From positions 6,218,001 through 6,282,000 of the forward strand of contig NC_016935.1 in NCBI RefSeq assembly GCF_000250655.1: a stretch of 64,000 nt of DNA, given 5' to 3'. This stretch comes from Paenibacillus mucilaginosus 3016 (GTDB lineage Bacteria > Bacillota > Bacilli > Paenibacillales > NBRC-103111). The first letter of the stretch is position 1, and every line of letters begins with the position of its first letter. Below the pieces are notes generated by a model, which did not search any database, was not told where the DNA came from, and saw only the letters and a list, made by a program, of their open reading frames with translations. Positions 35,069-46,429 of the stretch are shown piece after piece. The position numbers and the translations under genes were made by a program.

Positions 35069-35342
35069 TCCACAATTTGATCAGATGAAATGTATTGCTC
35101 GGGTCGATCTTCTGGCTGATGACGAAATTCACGAGATGCTCCGTCTGCTGATCGGTGACCCTCTCCCCGAGCGTCTTCGTCAGCAGGCCGACGAAACGGC
35201 GCACCTTCGCCCGGTCCTGGAGATCGTACTTGGTGACGCCCTGCAGAATCATCTTGACGCGTTCCTTCGTCTCCGGGTTCTTCATCTTGAATTTGATCCG
35301 CTCCACCTGGGCCGGATCGAAGCCGTGCTTCGTATAGCTCAT
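35055..35342 (-). CDS. spoVIF: Stage VI sporulation protein F-like
   Basis: 95 residues beginning MSYTKHGFDPAQVERIKFKMKN. The helical core VKMILQGVTKYDLQDRAKVRRFVGLLTKTLGERVTDQQTEHLVNFVI-type pattern matches SpoVIF/YjcC, a sigma-K-dependent coat-assembly protein in B. subtilis. The start follows GGAGGTGCAGGGC; an open frame 27 codons longer has no better signal. It lies about 100 bases upstream of the recG stop on the same strand but likely has its own late-sporulation promoter. Confidence 0.75.
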   Translation of the reverse strand: MSYTKHGFDPAQVERIKFKMKNPETKERVKMILQGVTKYDLQDRAKVRRFVGLLTKTLGERVTDQQTEHLVNFVISQKIDPSNTFHLIKLWSMFR

Positions 35343-35443
35343 GCCCTGCACCTCCGTTATTGTCCTTCCTGTGCTCGGTCTGACTTGATCCCACAGTAAG
35401 TTTATGACGGAGGGCCCGGCCATGTTGACTCTTAGCGTATAAA

Positions 35444-37495
<2,052 letters not shown>

Positions 37496-37499
37496 GGTC

Positions 37500-38351
37500 C
37501 TACCGCGGGAAGACGAACGCCGCTACGGTTCCTGGTCCTACGTGGGTGCCGATGACCGGACCGATTGGTCCATACCGCACCTCGGTCACGTCGAAGTTCT
37601 GGGCGATCAGCGACTGAAGCTCCGCCGCCGTCTCCTTGTTCGACGTGTAGCCGGGAATCAGCCGGATCGGCCGGTCCCCGAAATCTTCACGGATCAGTTC
37701 GACGATCCGGTTCATCGCCTTCTTCTGCCCCCGCACCTTATCGAGCGAGTAAACCTCGCCTCCGGGGTTCAGCGAGAGGATCGGCTTGATGTTCAGCAGC
37801 GAGCCGACCAGCGCCGCCGCCCGGCCGATCCGTCCGCCCTTCTGCAGGTATTCGAGGGTATCGACGAGGAAGTAAATCTTCGTCTCTTCCTGCAGCTTGC
37901 GGACGATCTCCAGGATTTCCTCCTTGCTCCGGCCTTCGCGGGCCGCTTCGGCCGCCGCGATGACCATGTTGCCTATGCCCCAGGAGGCGGACCGGCTGTC
38001 GACGACGGTCACGTCCGCCCCGTCCTCGACCATCGTGCTTGCGAGCACTGCAGACTGGTACGTGCCGCTGAGCACCGAAGCGAGATGGATCGAGAGGATC
38101 GGTCCGTCCCCTTCCTTCGCCAGCCGCTCATACACCTCCAGAAACTCGGCCGGCGAAGGCTGCGAGGTGGTCGGCAGGCTGCCTGCCGCCGCCAGTTTGG
38201 CATAGAACTCATCGGGTCCGAGATCGACGCCGTCCGCGAACGCTTCGGAGCCGAAGAGCACCTTCAGGGGCACCATCTCGATCCCCAGTTCCTTCCGGAT
38301 ATCGGCGGGAAGATCCGCCGTGCTGTCCGTTACAATACGCACTCCGCTCAA
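37500..38351 (-). CDS. DegV family fatty-acid-binding protein (FakB-like)
   Basis: 283 residues. The N-terminal DegV motif RIVTDSTADLPADIRKELGI and the lipid-binding TSQPSPAEFLEVYERL are present. The C-terminal part has LEYLQKGGRIGRAAALVGSLLNIKPIL and ends VIGTHVGPGTVAAFV. FakB proteins bind free fatty acids and present them to the kinase FakA to make acyl-phosphate. The FakA gene lies directly upstream, supporting this role. Between the two is a 142-base gap with a long hairpin. Confidence 0.92.
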   Translation of the reverse strand: MSGVRIVTDSTADLPADIRKELGIEMVPLKVLFGSEAFADGVDLGPDEFYAKLAAAGSLPTTSQPSPAEFLEVYERLAKEGDGPILSIHLASVLSGTYQSAVLASTMVEDGADVTVVDSRSASWGIGNMVIAAAEAAREGRSKEEILEIVRKLQEETKIYFLVDTLEYLQKGGRIGRAAALVGSLLNIKPILSLNPGGEVYSLDKVRGQKKAMNRIVELIREDFGDRPIRLIPGYTSNKETAAELQSLIAQNFDVTEVRYGPIGPVIGTHVGPGTVAAFVFPR

Positions 38352-38436
38352 AAAAGCCTCCCCCTCTTCAACAAACGTTTCGGTATGGGTCCTCCGGGCA
38401 AAGCTCGCCCGGGGTGACCCGTCTCAAACCCAAAGC

Positions 38437-38477
38437 CCCTCCGGCAGGCTGCTCCGGGCAGCCGGTTCTCCGGAGGG
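38437..38477 (-). terminator. Long hairpin between fakA and the degV gene
   Basis: On the minus strand CCCTCCGG pairs with CCGGAGGG, enclosing a second stem CGGCTGC/GCAGCC. Only GCTTTGGG follows, so it is a weak or partial terminator. It would lower degV-recG expression relative to fakA. Confidence 0.4.
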
Positions 38478-38493
38478 ACTCTCACTGTCTTCT

Positions 38494-40311
38494 CTATTCA
38501 GCCGAAATGATGTAATAGTACAGCGGCTGGCCGCCGGCATGCACTTCCACTTCCACATCGGCATACGTTTGCTCCACATAGCCCACGAGCTCGGCCGTCT
38601 GGCTCTCCACCGCTTCCTCGCCGGTATACAGCGTCAGAATCTCGGCTCCGCCGCCGAGCAGGCTGTCGATCAGCCTGCGGCAGGACTCCAGGAGATCCGG
38701 CTCCGCCGAAACGATCCGGGAGTTGTGGATGCCGATGTAATCGCCCTGCTTGATATCGATGCCGTCCATCTGTGTATCCCGGACGGCGTACGTCACCTGG
38801 CCGGCCTGCCCCCCCTGCAGCGCCTGGCCCATATCCTCGGCGTTCTCTTCCGCGTCCGCCTCTTCGTTAAAGGCCAGGACCGCGGAGATACCCTGAGGAA
38901 TCGATTTGCTCGGGATGACGATGATCTGTTTGTCCTCCACCAGCTCGACCGCCTGCTGGGCGGCCAGAATAATGTTGGAGTTGTTCGGGAGCACGAAGAT
39001 CGTGCGGGCGTCCACTTCGGCCACCGCACGGACGATATCCTCGGTGCTCGGGTTCATCGTCTGGCCGCCGTGAAGCACGCGGTCCACGCCCAGGCTCTGG
39101 AAGATGCCGGAGATGCCTTCGCCGACGGAGACCGCCACGAAGCCGTACTTCTTCCATTCGGCCTGGCTGCGGGTCCCGGCCGCCTGCTGCGCCTCCGCGA
39201 TCTGCTCCTCGGCGCGCCGCACCTCGGCGGCCATGTGTCCCGCTTCCTCGCTGAGGATATGCGTATGCTGATCGCGCATATTCTCGATCTTGATCCGGCT
39301 GAGGTCGCCGTATTTCTGCGCCAGGTTCATGACCGTACCGGGATATTCGGCATGAATATGCACCTTGACGAGGTCGTCGTCGGCCACCACAAGCAGTGAA
39401 TCGCCGAAAGCGGACAGCTCCTCGCGGAACACGCTCTCCTCGAATTCGCGGCTCGCCGGCTTGCCCGAATTCAGCGTCACCATGAATTCGGTACAATAGC
39501 CGAATTCAATGTCTTCGGTGGCAAGCTTCGACTGGGCGCTGGTCAGCTCGTGAGCGTTCGCGTAAACGCCGGCCCCGCGTCCCGCCCCATACCCGGTCTC
39601 CGCCGGCTCGTCGAGCGGCTGGACCGCACCGAAGGCGGCATACGGCATATCGGCCGGTTCTTCAATGACAGCGGGCTCTTCGGATTCCAGGGCCGACAGG
39701 AAGCCTTCGTAGATCAGGACCAGGCCCTGACCGCCGGAGTCGACTACCCCGACCTGCTTCAGTACAGGCAGCATGTCCGGTGTACGGTCGAGCGCCTCCT
39801 GGCCTTTGCTCAGGATATCCGCCATGACGGACACGACGCTGGTCTGACGCTTCGCGGACAGCAGCCCCTGTTTGGCGGCCTCCTTCGCGACGGTCAGGAT
39901 CGTCCCTTCCACGGGCTTGACCACGGCCTTGTACGCCATGTCCACCCCGTTCTGGAACGCGGCAGCCACCTGCTGGCTGTTTGCCGCAGGCAGATCCGAC
40001 ACCGCCTTGGAGAAGCCGCGGAAGAGCTGCGACAGGATAACGCCCGAATTGCCGCGCGCTCCCATCAGGAGGCCCTTCGCCAGAGCCTCGGCCGCCTTGC
40101 CGAGATGCTCCGAAGGCCTGCGGCGCAGCTCCTCCACCCCGGAGGTCAGCGTCAGGTTCATATTCGTCCCTGTGTCGCCGTCCGGCACCGGGAATACGTT
40201 GAGCGCATTCACCCGGTCGACGTTCGTCCGCAGGCGGTATGCCCCTGCCTCGACCATCCGTATAAAGTCTTGCCCGTTCATTTCGTTTAAGCGCTTACTC
40301 AAAAAGACCAT
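38494..40311 (-). CDS. fakA: Fatty acid kinase, catalytic subunit (FakA/YloV)
   Basis: 605 residues. The N-terminal DAK2-type kinase domain has ALNVFPVPDGDTGTNMNLTLTSG (Mg-ATP aspartates), GARGNSGVILSQLFRG and VDSGGQGLVLIYEGF. A central region and a C-terminal DegV-like/DAK1-like half (IFVLPNNSNIILAAQQAV) complete the family. It phosphorylates FakB-bound fatty acids, feeding PlsX/PlsY phospholipid synthesis. The start with AGGAAGGGGA just upstream gives the usual N-terminus; an internal ATG ten codons on is the alternative. It follows yloU. Confidence 0.95.
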   Translation of the reverse strand: MVFLSKRLNEMNGQDFIRMVEAGAYRLRTNVDRVNALNVFPVPDGDTGTNMNLTLTSGVEELRRRPSEHLGKAAEALAKGLLMGARGNSGVILSQLFRGFSKAVSDLPAANSQQVAAAFQNGVDMAYKAVVKPVEGTILTVAKEAAKQGLLSAKRQTSVVSVMADILSKGQEALDRTPDMLPVLKQVGVVDSGGQGLVLIYEGFLSALESEEPAVIEEPADMPYAAFGAVQPLDEPAETGYGAGRGAGVYANAHELTSAQSKLATEDIEFGYCTEFMVTLNSGKPASREFEESVFREELSAFGDSLLVVADDDLVKVHIHAEYPGTVMNLAQKYGDLSRIKIENMRDQHTHILSEEAGHMAAEVRRAEEQIAEAQQAAGTRSQAEWKKYGFVAVSVGEGISGIFQSLGVDRVLHGGQTMNPSTEDIVRAVAEVDARTIFVLPNNSNIILAAQQAVELVEDKQIIVIPSKSIPQGISAVLAFNEEADAEENAEDMGQALQGGQAGQVTYAVRDTQMDGIDIKQGDYIGIHNSRIVSAEPDLLESCRRLIDSLLGGGAEILTLYTGEEAVESQTAELVGYVEQTYADVEVEVHAGGQPLYYYIISAE

Positions 40312-40383
40312 TCCCCTTCCTGCGATTACCCTGCCCGGCGCGTCAGTCACCTGGCTCGTCTGACAACTGCTGCATGACAGTCT

Positions 40384-40746
40384 TTACTCTGCGATTCGCA
40401 CGCCCTGAACGAAAATGTTGACGGAATCCACCTGCAGACCCGCCACTTCCCCGAGCATGTACTTTACTTTGGTTTGAACATTGTGGGCCACGACCGAGAT
40501 CTTGGTGCCGTAGCTGACAACGATGTATAAATCTATGGTCAGTACGCCTTCTTCGTCACGGTGGACTTCCACACCGCGGCTCAGATTGTCACGGCGCAGC
40601 AATTCGGCGATCCCGTCTTTGAACTGGTTTCGGGACGCCATCCCGACGAGTCCATAGCAATCCAAAGCAGCGGATCCTGCAAGTACGGAGATCACTTCAT
40701 CCGTTACATATATCTTGCCATATTGTGTTGCCAATTCGACAGCCAT
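40384..40746 (-). CDS. yloU: Asp23/Gls24 family envelope protein YloU
   Basis: 120 residues beginning MAVELATQYGKIYVTDEVISVLAGSAALDCYGLVGMAS, the family core, with IDLYIVVSYGTKISVVAHNVQ. In staphylococci Asp23 proteins localise at the membrane and affect envelope stress; the role here is unknown. The start was chosen by family alignment; an ATG two codons earlier is closer to AAGGAG. It is divergent from rpmB and 72 bases upstream of fakA. Confidence 0.93.
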   Translation of the reverse strand: MAVELATQYGKIYVTDEVISVLAGSAALDCYGLVGMASRNQFKDGIAELLRRDNLSRGVEVHRDEEGVLTIDLYIVVSYGTKISVVAHNVQTKVKYMLGEVAGLQVDSVNIFVQGVRIAE

Positions 40747-41019
40747 CTCCATACAGCTCCTTTTCACCCAGATTCGGATGGACTACGTTCCATTGTACTA
40801 TATCTTTTGGAAGAAATGAAGAAGAGCATCCCCCGGGGCGGCGGAAGGCCTGCAGCGCTTTGTCCCTCTCCTGATTCAAGGCAGGATTAACCGCTTCGTC
40901 GTCCTTACAGACGGTACAGGTTCCGCATCCTTGGATTTTGAAAAACACCCTGCATCGGTGTCCCGGATGGCCATCTACAGGCTTGTCGCGGAAGGATGAA
41001 TAAAATCCAAGGCTTCACG

Positions 41020-41049
41020 TTGACGGGCCCAATCTTCGTGTGCTATGAT
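41020..41049 (+). promoter_or_regulatory. Sigma-A promoter of rpmB
   Basis: TTGACG, an 18-base spacer and TATGAT, about 47 bases before the start codon. The rest of the 350-base yloU-rpmB divergent gap holds nothing else I could support. Confidence 0.8.
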
Positions 41050-41095
41050 ATTCGAGTGTGTTTTTGACGCGGTTGGTTTTAAGGAGGTGTAAGCA

Positions 41096-41284
41096 ATGTC
41101 CCGCAAATGTTTTATCACTGGCAAAGGTCCGGGTACCGGCAACAACGTATCCCACGCGAACAACAAGACTAGACGCACTTGGGGCGTCAACGTTCAAAAA
41201 GTTCGGATCCTGGTAAACGGTAAGCCGAAGCGTGTTTGGGTAAGCGCAAAGGCTCTGAAATCCGGTAAAGTAACTCGCGTTTAA
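41096..41284 (+). CDS. rpmB: 50S ribosomal protein L28
   Basis: 62-residue basic ribosomal protein. It begins [29 protein letters not shown] and ends KSGKVTRV, a complete match to bacterial L28 of the form with a single cysteine. The start follows AAGGAGGTGTAAGCA. It is the only plus-strand gene between 22.9 and 64 kb, divergent from yloU and convergent with spoVM as in B. subtilis. Confidence 0.98.
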   Translation: MSRKCFITGKGPGTGNNVSHANNKTRRTWGVNVQKVRILVNGKPKRVWVSAKALKSGKVTRV

Positions 41285-41300
41285 TTTTGCGTCAGCAAAC

Positions 41301-41335
41301 AAAAAGCACCTGAGCTCTCAGGTGCTTTTTTATTT
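41301..41335 (+). terminator. Intrinsic terminator of rpmB
   Basis: AAAAAGCACCTGA and TCAGGTGCTTTTTT pair perfectly around GCTC, with six T residues followed by ATTT. It starts 17 bases after the stop. Confidence 0.95.
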
Positions 41336-41878
41336 GTCCGGCGGGGCCGTGAAAGCGCCGCCTCAAACCCACAGCGCATACCCGCCTCGTTCCCCGCATC
41401 ACAGCCCCCAGGAAAGCCCTGGGCCGTGGGAAGCAAGCTCTTGGCTGCAACCCTCGCCGGCTCCCCGTAACAACCAAGAAGAGCCCTCTCCTGCCTTAGG
41501 AGATGGGCCGAAGCCGCCGTATCCCGCTTGGGGCTTGATGCCCGGCCTTCCTCCGTTCCCTCCGGACCCGATCCCAAACCGGCGCCCCCGGCTGCAGGCC
41601 GCTGGCCGCCCTCCAGGGCGGGTTGCTCACCGATTCCGGCCGAGGGCTTCGTCCGGGACGCCTGAGCGCTCTCCCGCCGTCCCCGGGCGGCCCGCTGAAG
41701 GCCTGCCTCACGCCGGTCCGCGCCTTCCGGCTATGTTTTCCGTTCAAGATCCTGCACCCCTGCAAGGGCCCGCTGCCCGTCATCCGGGTCCGCAGGCCCG
41801 GGAGGCCCGGCCCTATCCGCCGGATGAACCGGCAAAATCGGCGCGGCCTGCCCGGCCGCCGCAGAGCCCGGAGCCCCT
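41336..41878. other. GC-rich gap between rpmB and spoVM, no supported gene
   Basis: About 540 bases, very rich in C and G. Long open frames exist on both strands but run through spoVM antisense, lack ribosome binding sites and have Pro/Arg/Gly-dominated translations typical of fortuitous frames in GC-rich DNA. No terminator or repeat was recognised apart from the rpmB one. Confidence 0.4.
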
Positions 41879-41959
41879 TCAGTTTTTGCTGAAGGTGTTC
41901 AGGACGGCCTTCACGAACCCACCCAAAAATTTCGGAAGCTTGATCGTGTAAAATTTCAT
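41879..41959 (-). CDS. spoVM: Stage V sporulation protein M
   Basis: I translated this 26-residue gene directly. It reads MKFYTIKLPKFLGGFVKAVL then NTFSKN. This is the amphipathic curvature-sensing peptide that anchors the SpoIVA basement layer of the spore coat to the forespore membrane. The Pro near residue 9 and basic, hydrophobic faces are conserved. A strong GGGAGGAG site lies about 8 bases before the ATG. It lies beside rpmB exactly as in B. subtilis. Confidence 0.96.
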   Translation of the reverse strand: MKFYTIKLPKFLGGFVKAVLNTFSKN

Positions 41960-42289
41960 TCTGCGTTCTCCTCCCTCCGGGTTTTGCGGTGCAAAACCGT
42001 TTCGTAAGCACTGCGGAGTTCTCTACTGACGCCATGGTCTTCACCGGGCATGCCTCGTGCTGTCCTTCAGAGATTCCGTCCCGGCTTCGGTGCTCTCCAC
42101 AGCAAATCCGCTCGTAAGCATTATATTCCGCTCCCGCCAAAACGTGCCTATCTTTCCCGTCCCTGACCCTCTCGCCGCTGCCTGAGCCTTCCTTTGCGCT
42201 TCCTGTGGACTTACGGCCCGGGAACCCCCGGCTTTGCCCGGCTGCCCTCCGGTACTCCCCGGCTCGCCCCCTGCTTTTTCAGCCGGCAA

Positions 42290-42340
42290 TAAAAAAATGG
42301 TTACAAAAATTCAGCCTAAGCCGTACTTTTGTAACCATTT
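42290..42340 (-). terminator. Strong terminator after the small membrane gene
   Basis: AAATGGTTACAAAA and TTTTGTAACCATTT form a perfect 14-bp stem around an 18-base loop; on the minus strand the second arm runs into a seven-base T-run. It lies about 50 bases after the stop at 42389. The remaining 41960-42289 stretch upstream of spoVM has no supported gene. Confidence 0.9.
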
Positions 42341-42388
42341 GTATGCCGGGAGGGGACAGAATATGCCCTTCCGGCGCGTCCCGCCGGA

Positions 42389-42640
42389 CTAGGCCGGTAT
42401 TCCCTGTCCCGTTGCGGCCAGATAGACCGCGTAAAAGACCGTATAGATAAAATAAAAGAGAATCGTCGTAAGCACGAAAGCAATCCGCGGCCCCCGCTCC
42501 TCATTTCTCTTGAAGAACTGGATGCCGATGTACAGCGCCCCGAGGGAGAAGAGGTACTTCATGAGATCCTCGATCATCGCGAAAAGAAACAGCAGCGCCG
42601 CGCAGACCAGGCTGAAGCCGATGATCTTAAGAACGCGCAT
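42389..42640 (-). CDS. Small membrane protein downstream of rpe
   Basis: 83 residues with two or three hydrophobic helices ([57 protein letters not shown]) and charged loops (KRNEERGP). No family recognised. The start overlaps the rpe stop by 14 bases in another frame and is preceded by GGGGAGCGGAG. It occupies the place where B. subtilis has thiN. It is the last gene before a strong terminator. Confidence 0.7.
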   Translation of the reverse strand: MRVLKIIGFSLVCAALLFLFAMIEDLMKYLFSLGALYIGIQFFKRNEERGPRIAFVLTTILFYFIYTVFYAVYLAATGQGIPA

Positions 42641-43307
42641 TCGCCGCTCCGCTCCCCTCGCGGATGCTGCGGATGGCCGCCGCCCGGTCCGCCTGCCCGA
42701 AGATGGCATTGCCGGCCACGAGCACATTCGCACCGGCCTCCACTACAAGCCTGGCCGTTTCGGCATTGATGCCGCCGTCGACTTCGATATCGACGCGCTG
42801 CAGCCCCCGATCGTCAAGGCGGCGCCGGAGCTCGGCGATCTTCGGCAGGGTGGCCGGAATGAACTTCTGGCCGCCGAAGCCCGGGTTCACCGTCATGATC
42901 AGCACGAGGTCGAGCAGTTCATCTTCCATGACATAATCGAGCGCGGAGAGCGGGGTGGCCGGATTGAGCACGACCCCGGCCCCGATGCCCTGTTCCTTGA
43001 TCAGGGACAGGGTCCGGTGCAGATGCACGCAGGCTTCCGCATGAACCGAGATCAGGTTGGCCCCTGCTTTGGCGAAGGCCGGGATATAGGCATCCGGGCG
43101 TTCGATCATGAGATGCACATCGAGCGGCAGCGCCGTTCTCGGACGGATCGATTCCACCACCAGGGGGCCGATCGTAATATTCGGTACAAAATGGCCGTCC
43201 ATGACGTCCACGTGGATCCAGTCGGCTCCTCCCCGTTCCACTTCGGCGATATCTTCGCCGAGGCGGGAGAAGTCCGCGGACAGAATTGACGGAGCAATCC
43301 GCAGCAT
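42627..43307 (-). CDS. rpe: Ribulose-phosphate 3-epimerase
   Basis: Pentose-phosphate enzyme interconverting ribulose-5-P and xylulose-5-P. It is a 226-residue TIM barrel beginning [19 protein letters not shown], with metal and catalytic motifs [35 protein letters not shown] and [10 protein letters not shown]. It starts one base after the rsgA stop, so the pair is coupled. Confidence 0.97.
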   Translation of the reverse strand: MLRIAPSILSADFSRLGEDIAEVERGGADWIHVDVMDGHFVPNITIGPLVVESIRPRTALPLDVHLMIERPDAYIPAFAKAGANLISVHAEACVHLHRTLSLIKEQGIGAGVVLNPATPLSALDYVMEDELLDLVLIMTVNPGFGGQKFIPATLPKIAELRRRLDDRGLQRVDIEVDGGINAETARLVVEAGANVLVAGNAIFGQADRAAAIRSIREGSGAANARS

Positions 43308-43308
43308 G

Positions 43309-44217
43309 CTAATACCTCCTCTTTTTGTCTCGGATCTCCTGCAGGAACTGCAGGTAATTGTTATACCGGGAGGCGGAAATGAGTCCTTCCTCCTGCGCGG
43401 ACTGAACCCGGCAGTCCGGCTCATGCAGATGCAGGCAGCCCCGGAAGCGGCACTCCTCCGCATAAGGGAGGAATTCGCGGAAGCACCCGCCGAGGCCCTC
43501 CGCTTCGACCTGCAGAAAGTCCAGCTGCGAGAAGCCCGGCGTATCGGCGACGAGTCCGCCGTTCTGCAGCCGGATCAGCTCGACGTGGCGGGTCGTATGC
43601 TTCCCGCGGCCGAGCTTCATGGAGATGGCGTTCGTCTCGAGGCTGAGGCCGGGCACCATCGCATTGAGCAGTGAAGACTTGCCCACGCCCGACTGCCCGG
43701 CGAACACGCTGATGCGGCCCGCCAGCTTCGCGAGAACATCCTCGACGCCGATGCCTTCCTTGGCGCTCGTGACGAACATCGGGTACCCGATGGACTCGTA
43801 GAGCTCCACCACCGGACCGAGGTCCACCGCCTCGGCTTCCCCTTCCTGCCGCTCGATCAGGTCCCGCTTCGTCAGCGCAATGATCGTATCCAGTCCCGCG
43901 CTCTCCGTATGGACCAGGAACTTGTCCAGCAGAGGCAGGTTCAAGGCAGGCTCGTCAATGGAGAAGACAAGCACAGCCTGGTCGACGTTCGCCACCGGCG
44001 GCCGGATCAGCTCCGACGTGCGGGGCAGTACCTCGGTCACCGTGCCTTCGCCGTTCTCCGTCAGTTCGAACTGCACGCGGTCCCCGACGAGCGGCGAAAT
44101 GCCGCGCTTCTTGAAGACGCCCCGGGCCCGGCACTGCACCGATTCCACCCCGGCGGCTTCCTCCGGCAGCACATAGTAATATCCGCTTAAAGCCTTCACG
44201 ATTAATCCCGCTGGCAT
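43309..44217 (-). CDS. rsgA: Ribosome small subunit-dependent GTPase A (RsgA/YloQ)
   Basis: Circularly permuted GTPase that checks late 30S assembly. Of 302 residues, an N-terminal OB-fold is followed by G4 (ALTKRDLIE), G1 ([15 protein letters not shown]) and G3 ([12 protein letters not shown]). A C-terminal zinc finger contains [14 protein letters not shown]. The ATG overlaps the prkC stop by one base (TAATG). Confidence 0.97.
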   Translation of the reverse strand: MPAGLIVKALSGYYYVLPEEAAGVESVQCRARGVFKKRGISPLVGDRVQFELTENGEGTVTEVLPRTSELIRPPVANVDQAVLVFSIDEPALNLPLLDKFLVHTESAGLDTIIALTKRDLIERQEGEAEAVDLGPVVELYESIGYPMFVTSAKEGIGVEDVLAKLAGRISVFAGQSGVGKSSLLNAMVPGLSLETNAISMKLGRGKHTTRHVELIRLQNGGLVADTPGFSQLDFLQVEAEGLGGCFREFLPYAEECRFRGCLHLHEPDCRVQSAQEEGLISASRYNNYLQFLQEIRDKKRRY

Positions 44218-46421
44218 TATGGATTTTGGCCTCCTGTGCCTGTCGTATTGCCGGACGTCCCCGCCGGCTCCTGCGTTCCGGCTGCCGGCGTTTCCGTTCC
44301 CGGCTTGGCGGCTCCCGTACCGCCGGTTCCCGTACCGTTGCCGCCCGTTCCGGTGGTGCCCGACGGGGCGGTCGTACTTCCGGCCGCGCCGCCCGGCTCC
44401 GCCGTTCCGGCGCCTGTGCCGGTTCCCGGCGTGAACGGCTTGCCGCTTTTGCCATGATTCTTGAAGTCTTCGTAGGTCACCGTAATAACATCGATCACCG
44501 TGTTATCCGCCTTGATCTGGATACTCGCATTCTGTTCCGGCGAGACGACCACATTGACCTGGAACGTCTGCAGCTTGTCCACCCCCGTCAGGGTCTGGTA
44601 CTCGACACTCTCCCGGGAGGCGTCCGTCAAAATGATCTTGACCGTGGACACGGCTCCTTCCTTGGCCGGACGGACCGGCACGTTGACCGCCATCTGCCCC
44701 GCCTCCTTCGGCAGACCGGACGAGACGGTCAGGGAAATCTCCGTTCCCGGCGCCACCACTTCATCCGGCTGGTAAGGGAACTGGCTGATGACCTTGCCCT
44801 GGCTGAGCTTGTAGTTCGGCTGGTAGCTGACCCCGTCCTTGGCGATCTTGAGCTTGTTGACGAGAATCTTGTTCTTGGCTTCGTTCTCGGAGAGGCCGAT
44901 GAGGTTCGGCATCGGGATCGTCTCCGGCCCCTTGCTCACACCAAGAGTGACCTGCGTTGCCGCCGGATCGGTAAATTCCGCGTTCGCCGCCGGCGTTTGG
45001 GTGAGAACCAGTCCGGGCTCCTCGTCCATGACCATATCATCGGTCTTGATATTCTCCGCCTTGATGCCGAGCTGCAGCAGCTTCGTCTTCGCGTCCGCGA
45101 GCTTCAGCTTCTTCAGATCCGGCATCTTCTGCGGAGGCGGCCCGGTGCTCACCGTCAGCTTGACCCTGGAATCCTTGCGGATCTTCATGTTCGCTTTATC
45201 CTGCAGGATGACGGTCTCCTTCGGAACCTCGGTGCTGCTCTGCGGCTCGATGTCCACTCCAAGTCCCAGGCTCTCGAGCGTCTGCCTCGCCTCGGCGACC
45301 GGCCTGCCCCTGAGATCGGGCACCATGACGTCCTCAGGCGCCGTGGTAACGGCCTGCACATAGCGGACCAGATACCACATGCCGCCGACCATGACGGCCA
45401 GGACCAAGAGCCACATGACGGGCTTGACCCAGCCGCCTTTCTTTTTTTCGGGAGGGTTCTCCGATGCGGCCGGCTTCGGCGGCTCGTCATCCTCCACCGC
45501 GCTGATCTCATACTGCCCGGGACGGATGGCCGGCATGACCCGGGTCCGTTCCTCATCCATGTCATCGTCGTCAAAGAAGCTGACCTTGGGCTCCCCGCGC
45601 CGGTGGGGCTGCAGGCAGGACTCCAGGTCGCCGAGCATCTCCTTGGCGGAACGGTAGCGCTCCGCCGTGCTCTTGCGCATCGCGCGCAGAATGATGTTCT
45701 CCACACTTTGCGGGATGAGCGGATTGACCTTGCGCGGCTCCTCCACATCCTCCTGCAGGTGCTTCAGCGCCACGGAGATCGGGCTTTCGCCGAGGAAGGG
45801 CAGCCTTCCTGTCAGCATCTGATACATGACGATGCCAAGCGAGTACAGGTCGGACTGCTCTCCCGTCGTCGTGCCCTTGGCATGCTCGGGCGAGAAATAA
45901 TGCACCGATCCCACCACCGAGCCGGTCTGGGTGATCGTCGAGGAGGTGACGGCGCGGGCGATCCCGAAGTCCGTGACTTTGACCCGCCCGTTTTTGCCGA
46001 TGAGAATGTTATGAGGCTTGATGTCGCGGTGGATGATCTGATTATGATGGGCGTGATCCAGCGCATCGCAGATCTGTCCCGCAATATGTACGGCTTCCTC
46101 CACCTGAAGGGGAGCCTTTTCCTTGATCCGGTCATTGAGCGTCGTGCCCTCGATATACTCCATGACAATGTAGTGCACGTCATCTTCCTGACCCACGTCG
46201 TAGATGCTGACCACGTTCGGATGCGACAATGAGGCTGCGGCTTGTGCTTCGCGGCGAAATCTCTGGATGAATTCTTCATCATGCACATACTGCTGGCGCA
46301 GTATTTTTACGGCGACATGGCGATGTAGTAAAATATCTAGTCCCTTATAAACGATGGCCATTCCGCCGCCGCCGACCCGCTCGAGAATCTCATAACGTCC
46401 TCCAAGCTGCCTACCGATCAT
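44217..46421 (-). CDS. prkC: PASTA-domain serine/threonine kinase PrkC
   Basis: 734 residues. The cytoplasmic Hanks-type kinase has GGRYEILERVGGGGMAIVYKG, catalytic HRDIKPHNIL and DFGIARAV. A single membrane helix (VMWLLVLAVMVGGMWYLV, about residue 340) precedes three extracellular PASTA domains, beginning about VPDLRGRP, MPDLKKLK and MPNLIGLS. A further beta-rich module and a 65-residue Gly/Thr/Ala/Pro-rich tail end the protein. It senses muropeptides and controls growth, germination and cell-wall genes in B. subtilis. The start follows AGGTGAGGACATCA. Confidence 0.96.
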   Translation of the reverse strand: MIGRQLGGRYEILERVGGGGMAIVYKGLDILLHRHVAVKILRQQYVHDEEFIQRFRREAQAAASLSHPNVVSIYDVGQEDDVHYIVMEYIEGTTLNDRIKEKAPLQVEEAVHIAGQICDALDHAHHNQIIHRDIKPHNILIGKNGRVKVTDFGIARAVTSSTITQTGSVVGSVHYFSPEHAKGTTTGEQSDLYSLGIVMYQMLTGRLPFLGESPISVALKHLQEDVEEPRKVNPLIPQSVENIILRAMRKSTAERYRSAKEMLGDLESCLQPHRRGEPKVSFFDDDDMDEERTRVMPAIRPGQYEISAVEDDEPPKPAASENPPEKKKGGWVKPVMWLLVLAVMVGGMWYLVRYVQAVTTAPEDVMVPDLRGRPVAEARQTLESLGLGVDIEPQSSTEVPKETVILQDKANMKIRKDSRVKLTVSTGPPPQKMPDLKKLKLADAKTKLLQLGIKAENIKTDDMVMDEEPGLVLTQTPAANAEFTDPAATQVTLGVSKGPETIPMPNLIGLSENEAKNKILVNKLKIAKDGVSYQPNYKLSQGKVISQFPYQPDEVVAPGTEISLTVSSGLPKEAGQMAVNVPVRPAKEGAVSTVKIILTDASRESVEYQTLTGVDKLQTFQVNVVVSPEQNASIQIKADNTVIDVITVTYEDFKNHGKSGKPFTPGTGTGAGTAEPGGAAGSTTAPSGTTGTGGNGTGTGGTGAAKPGTETPAAGTQEPAGTSGNTTGTGGQNP

Positions 46422-46429
46422 TGATGTCC

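Noticed and set aside
41322-42140. Open frames of 209 (+) and 214 (-) codons around spoVM
   Set aside because: Pro/Arg/Gly-dominated translations overlapping spoVM, no start signals; the 26-residue spoVM frame is the real gene.
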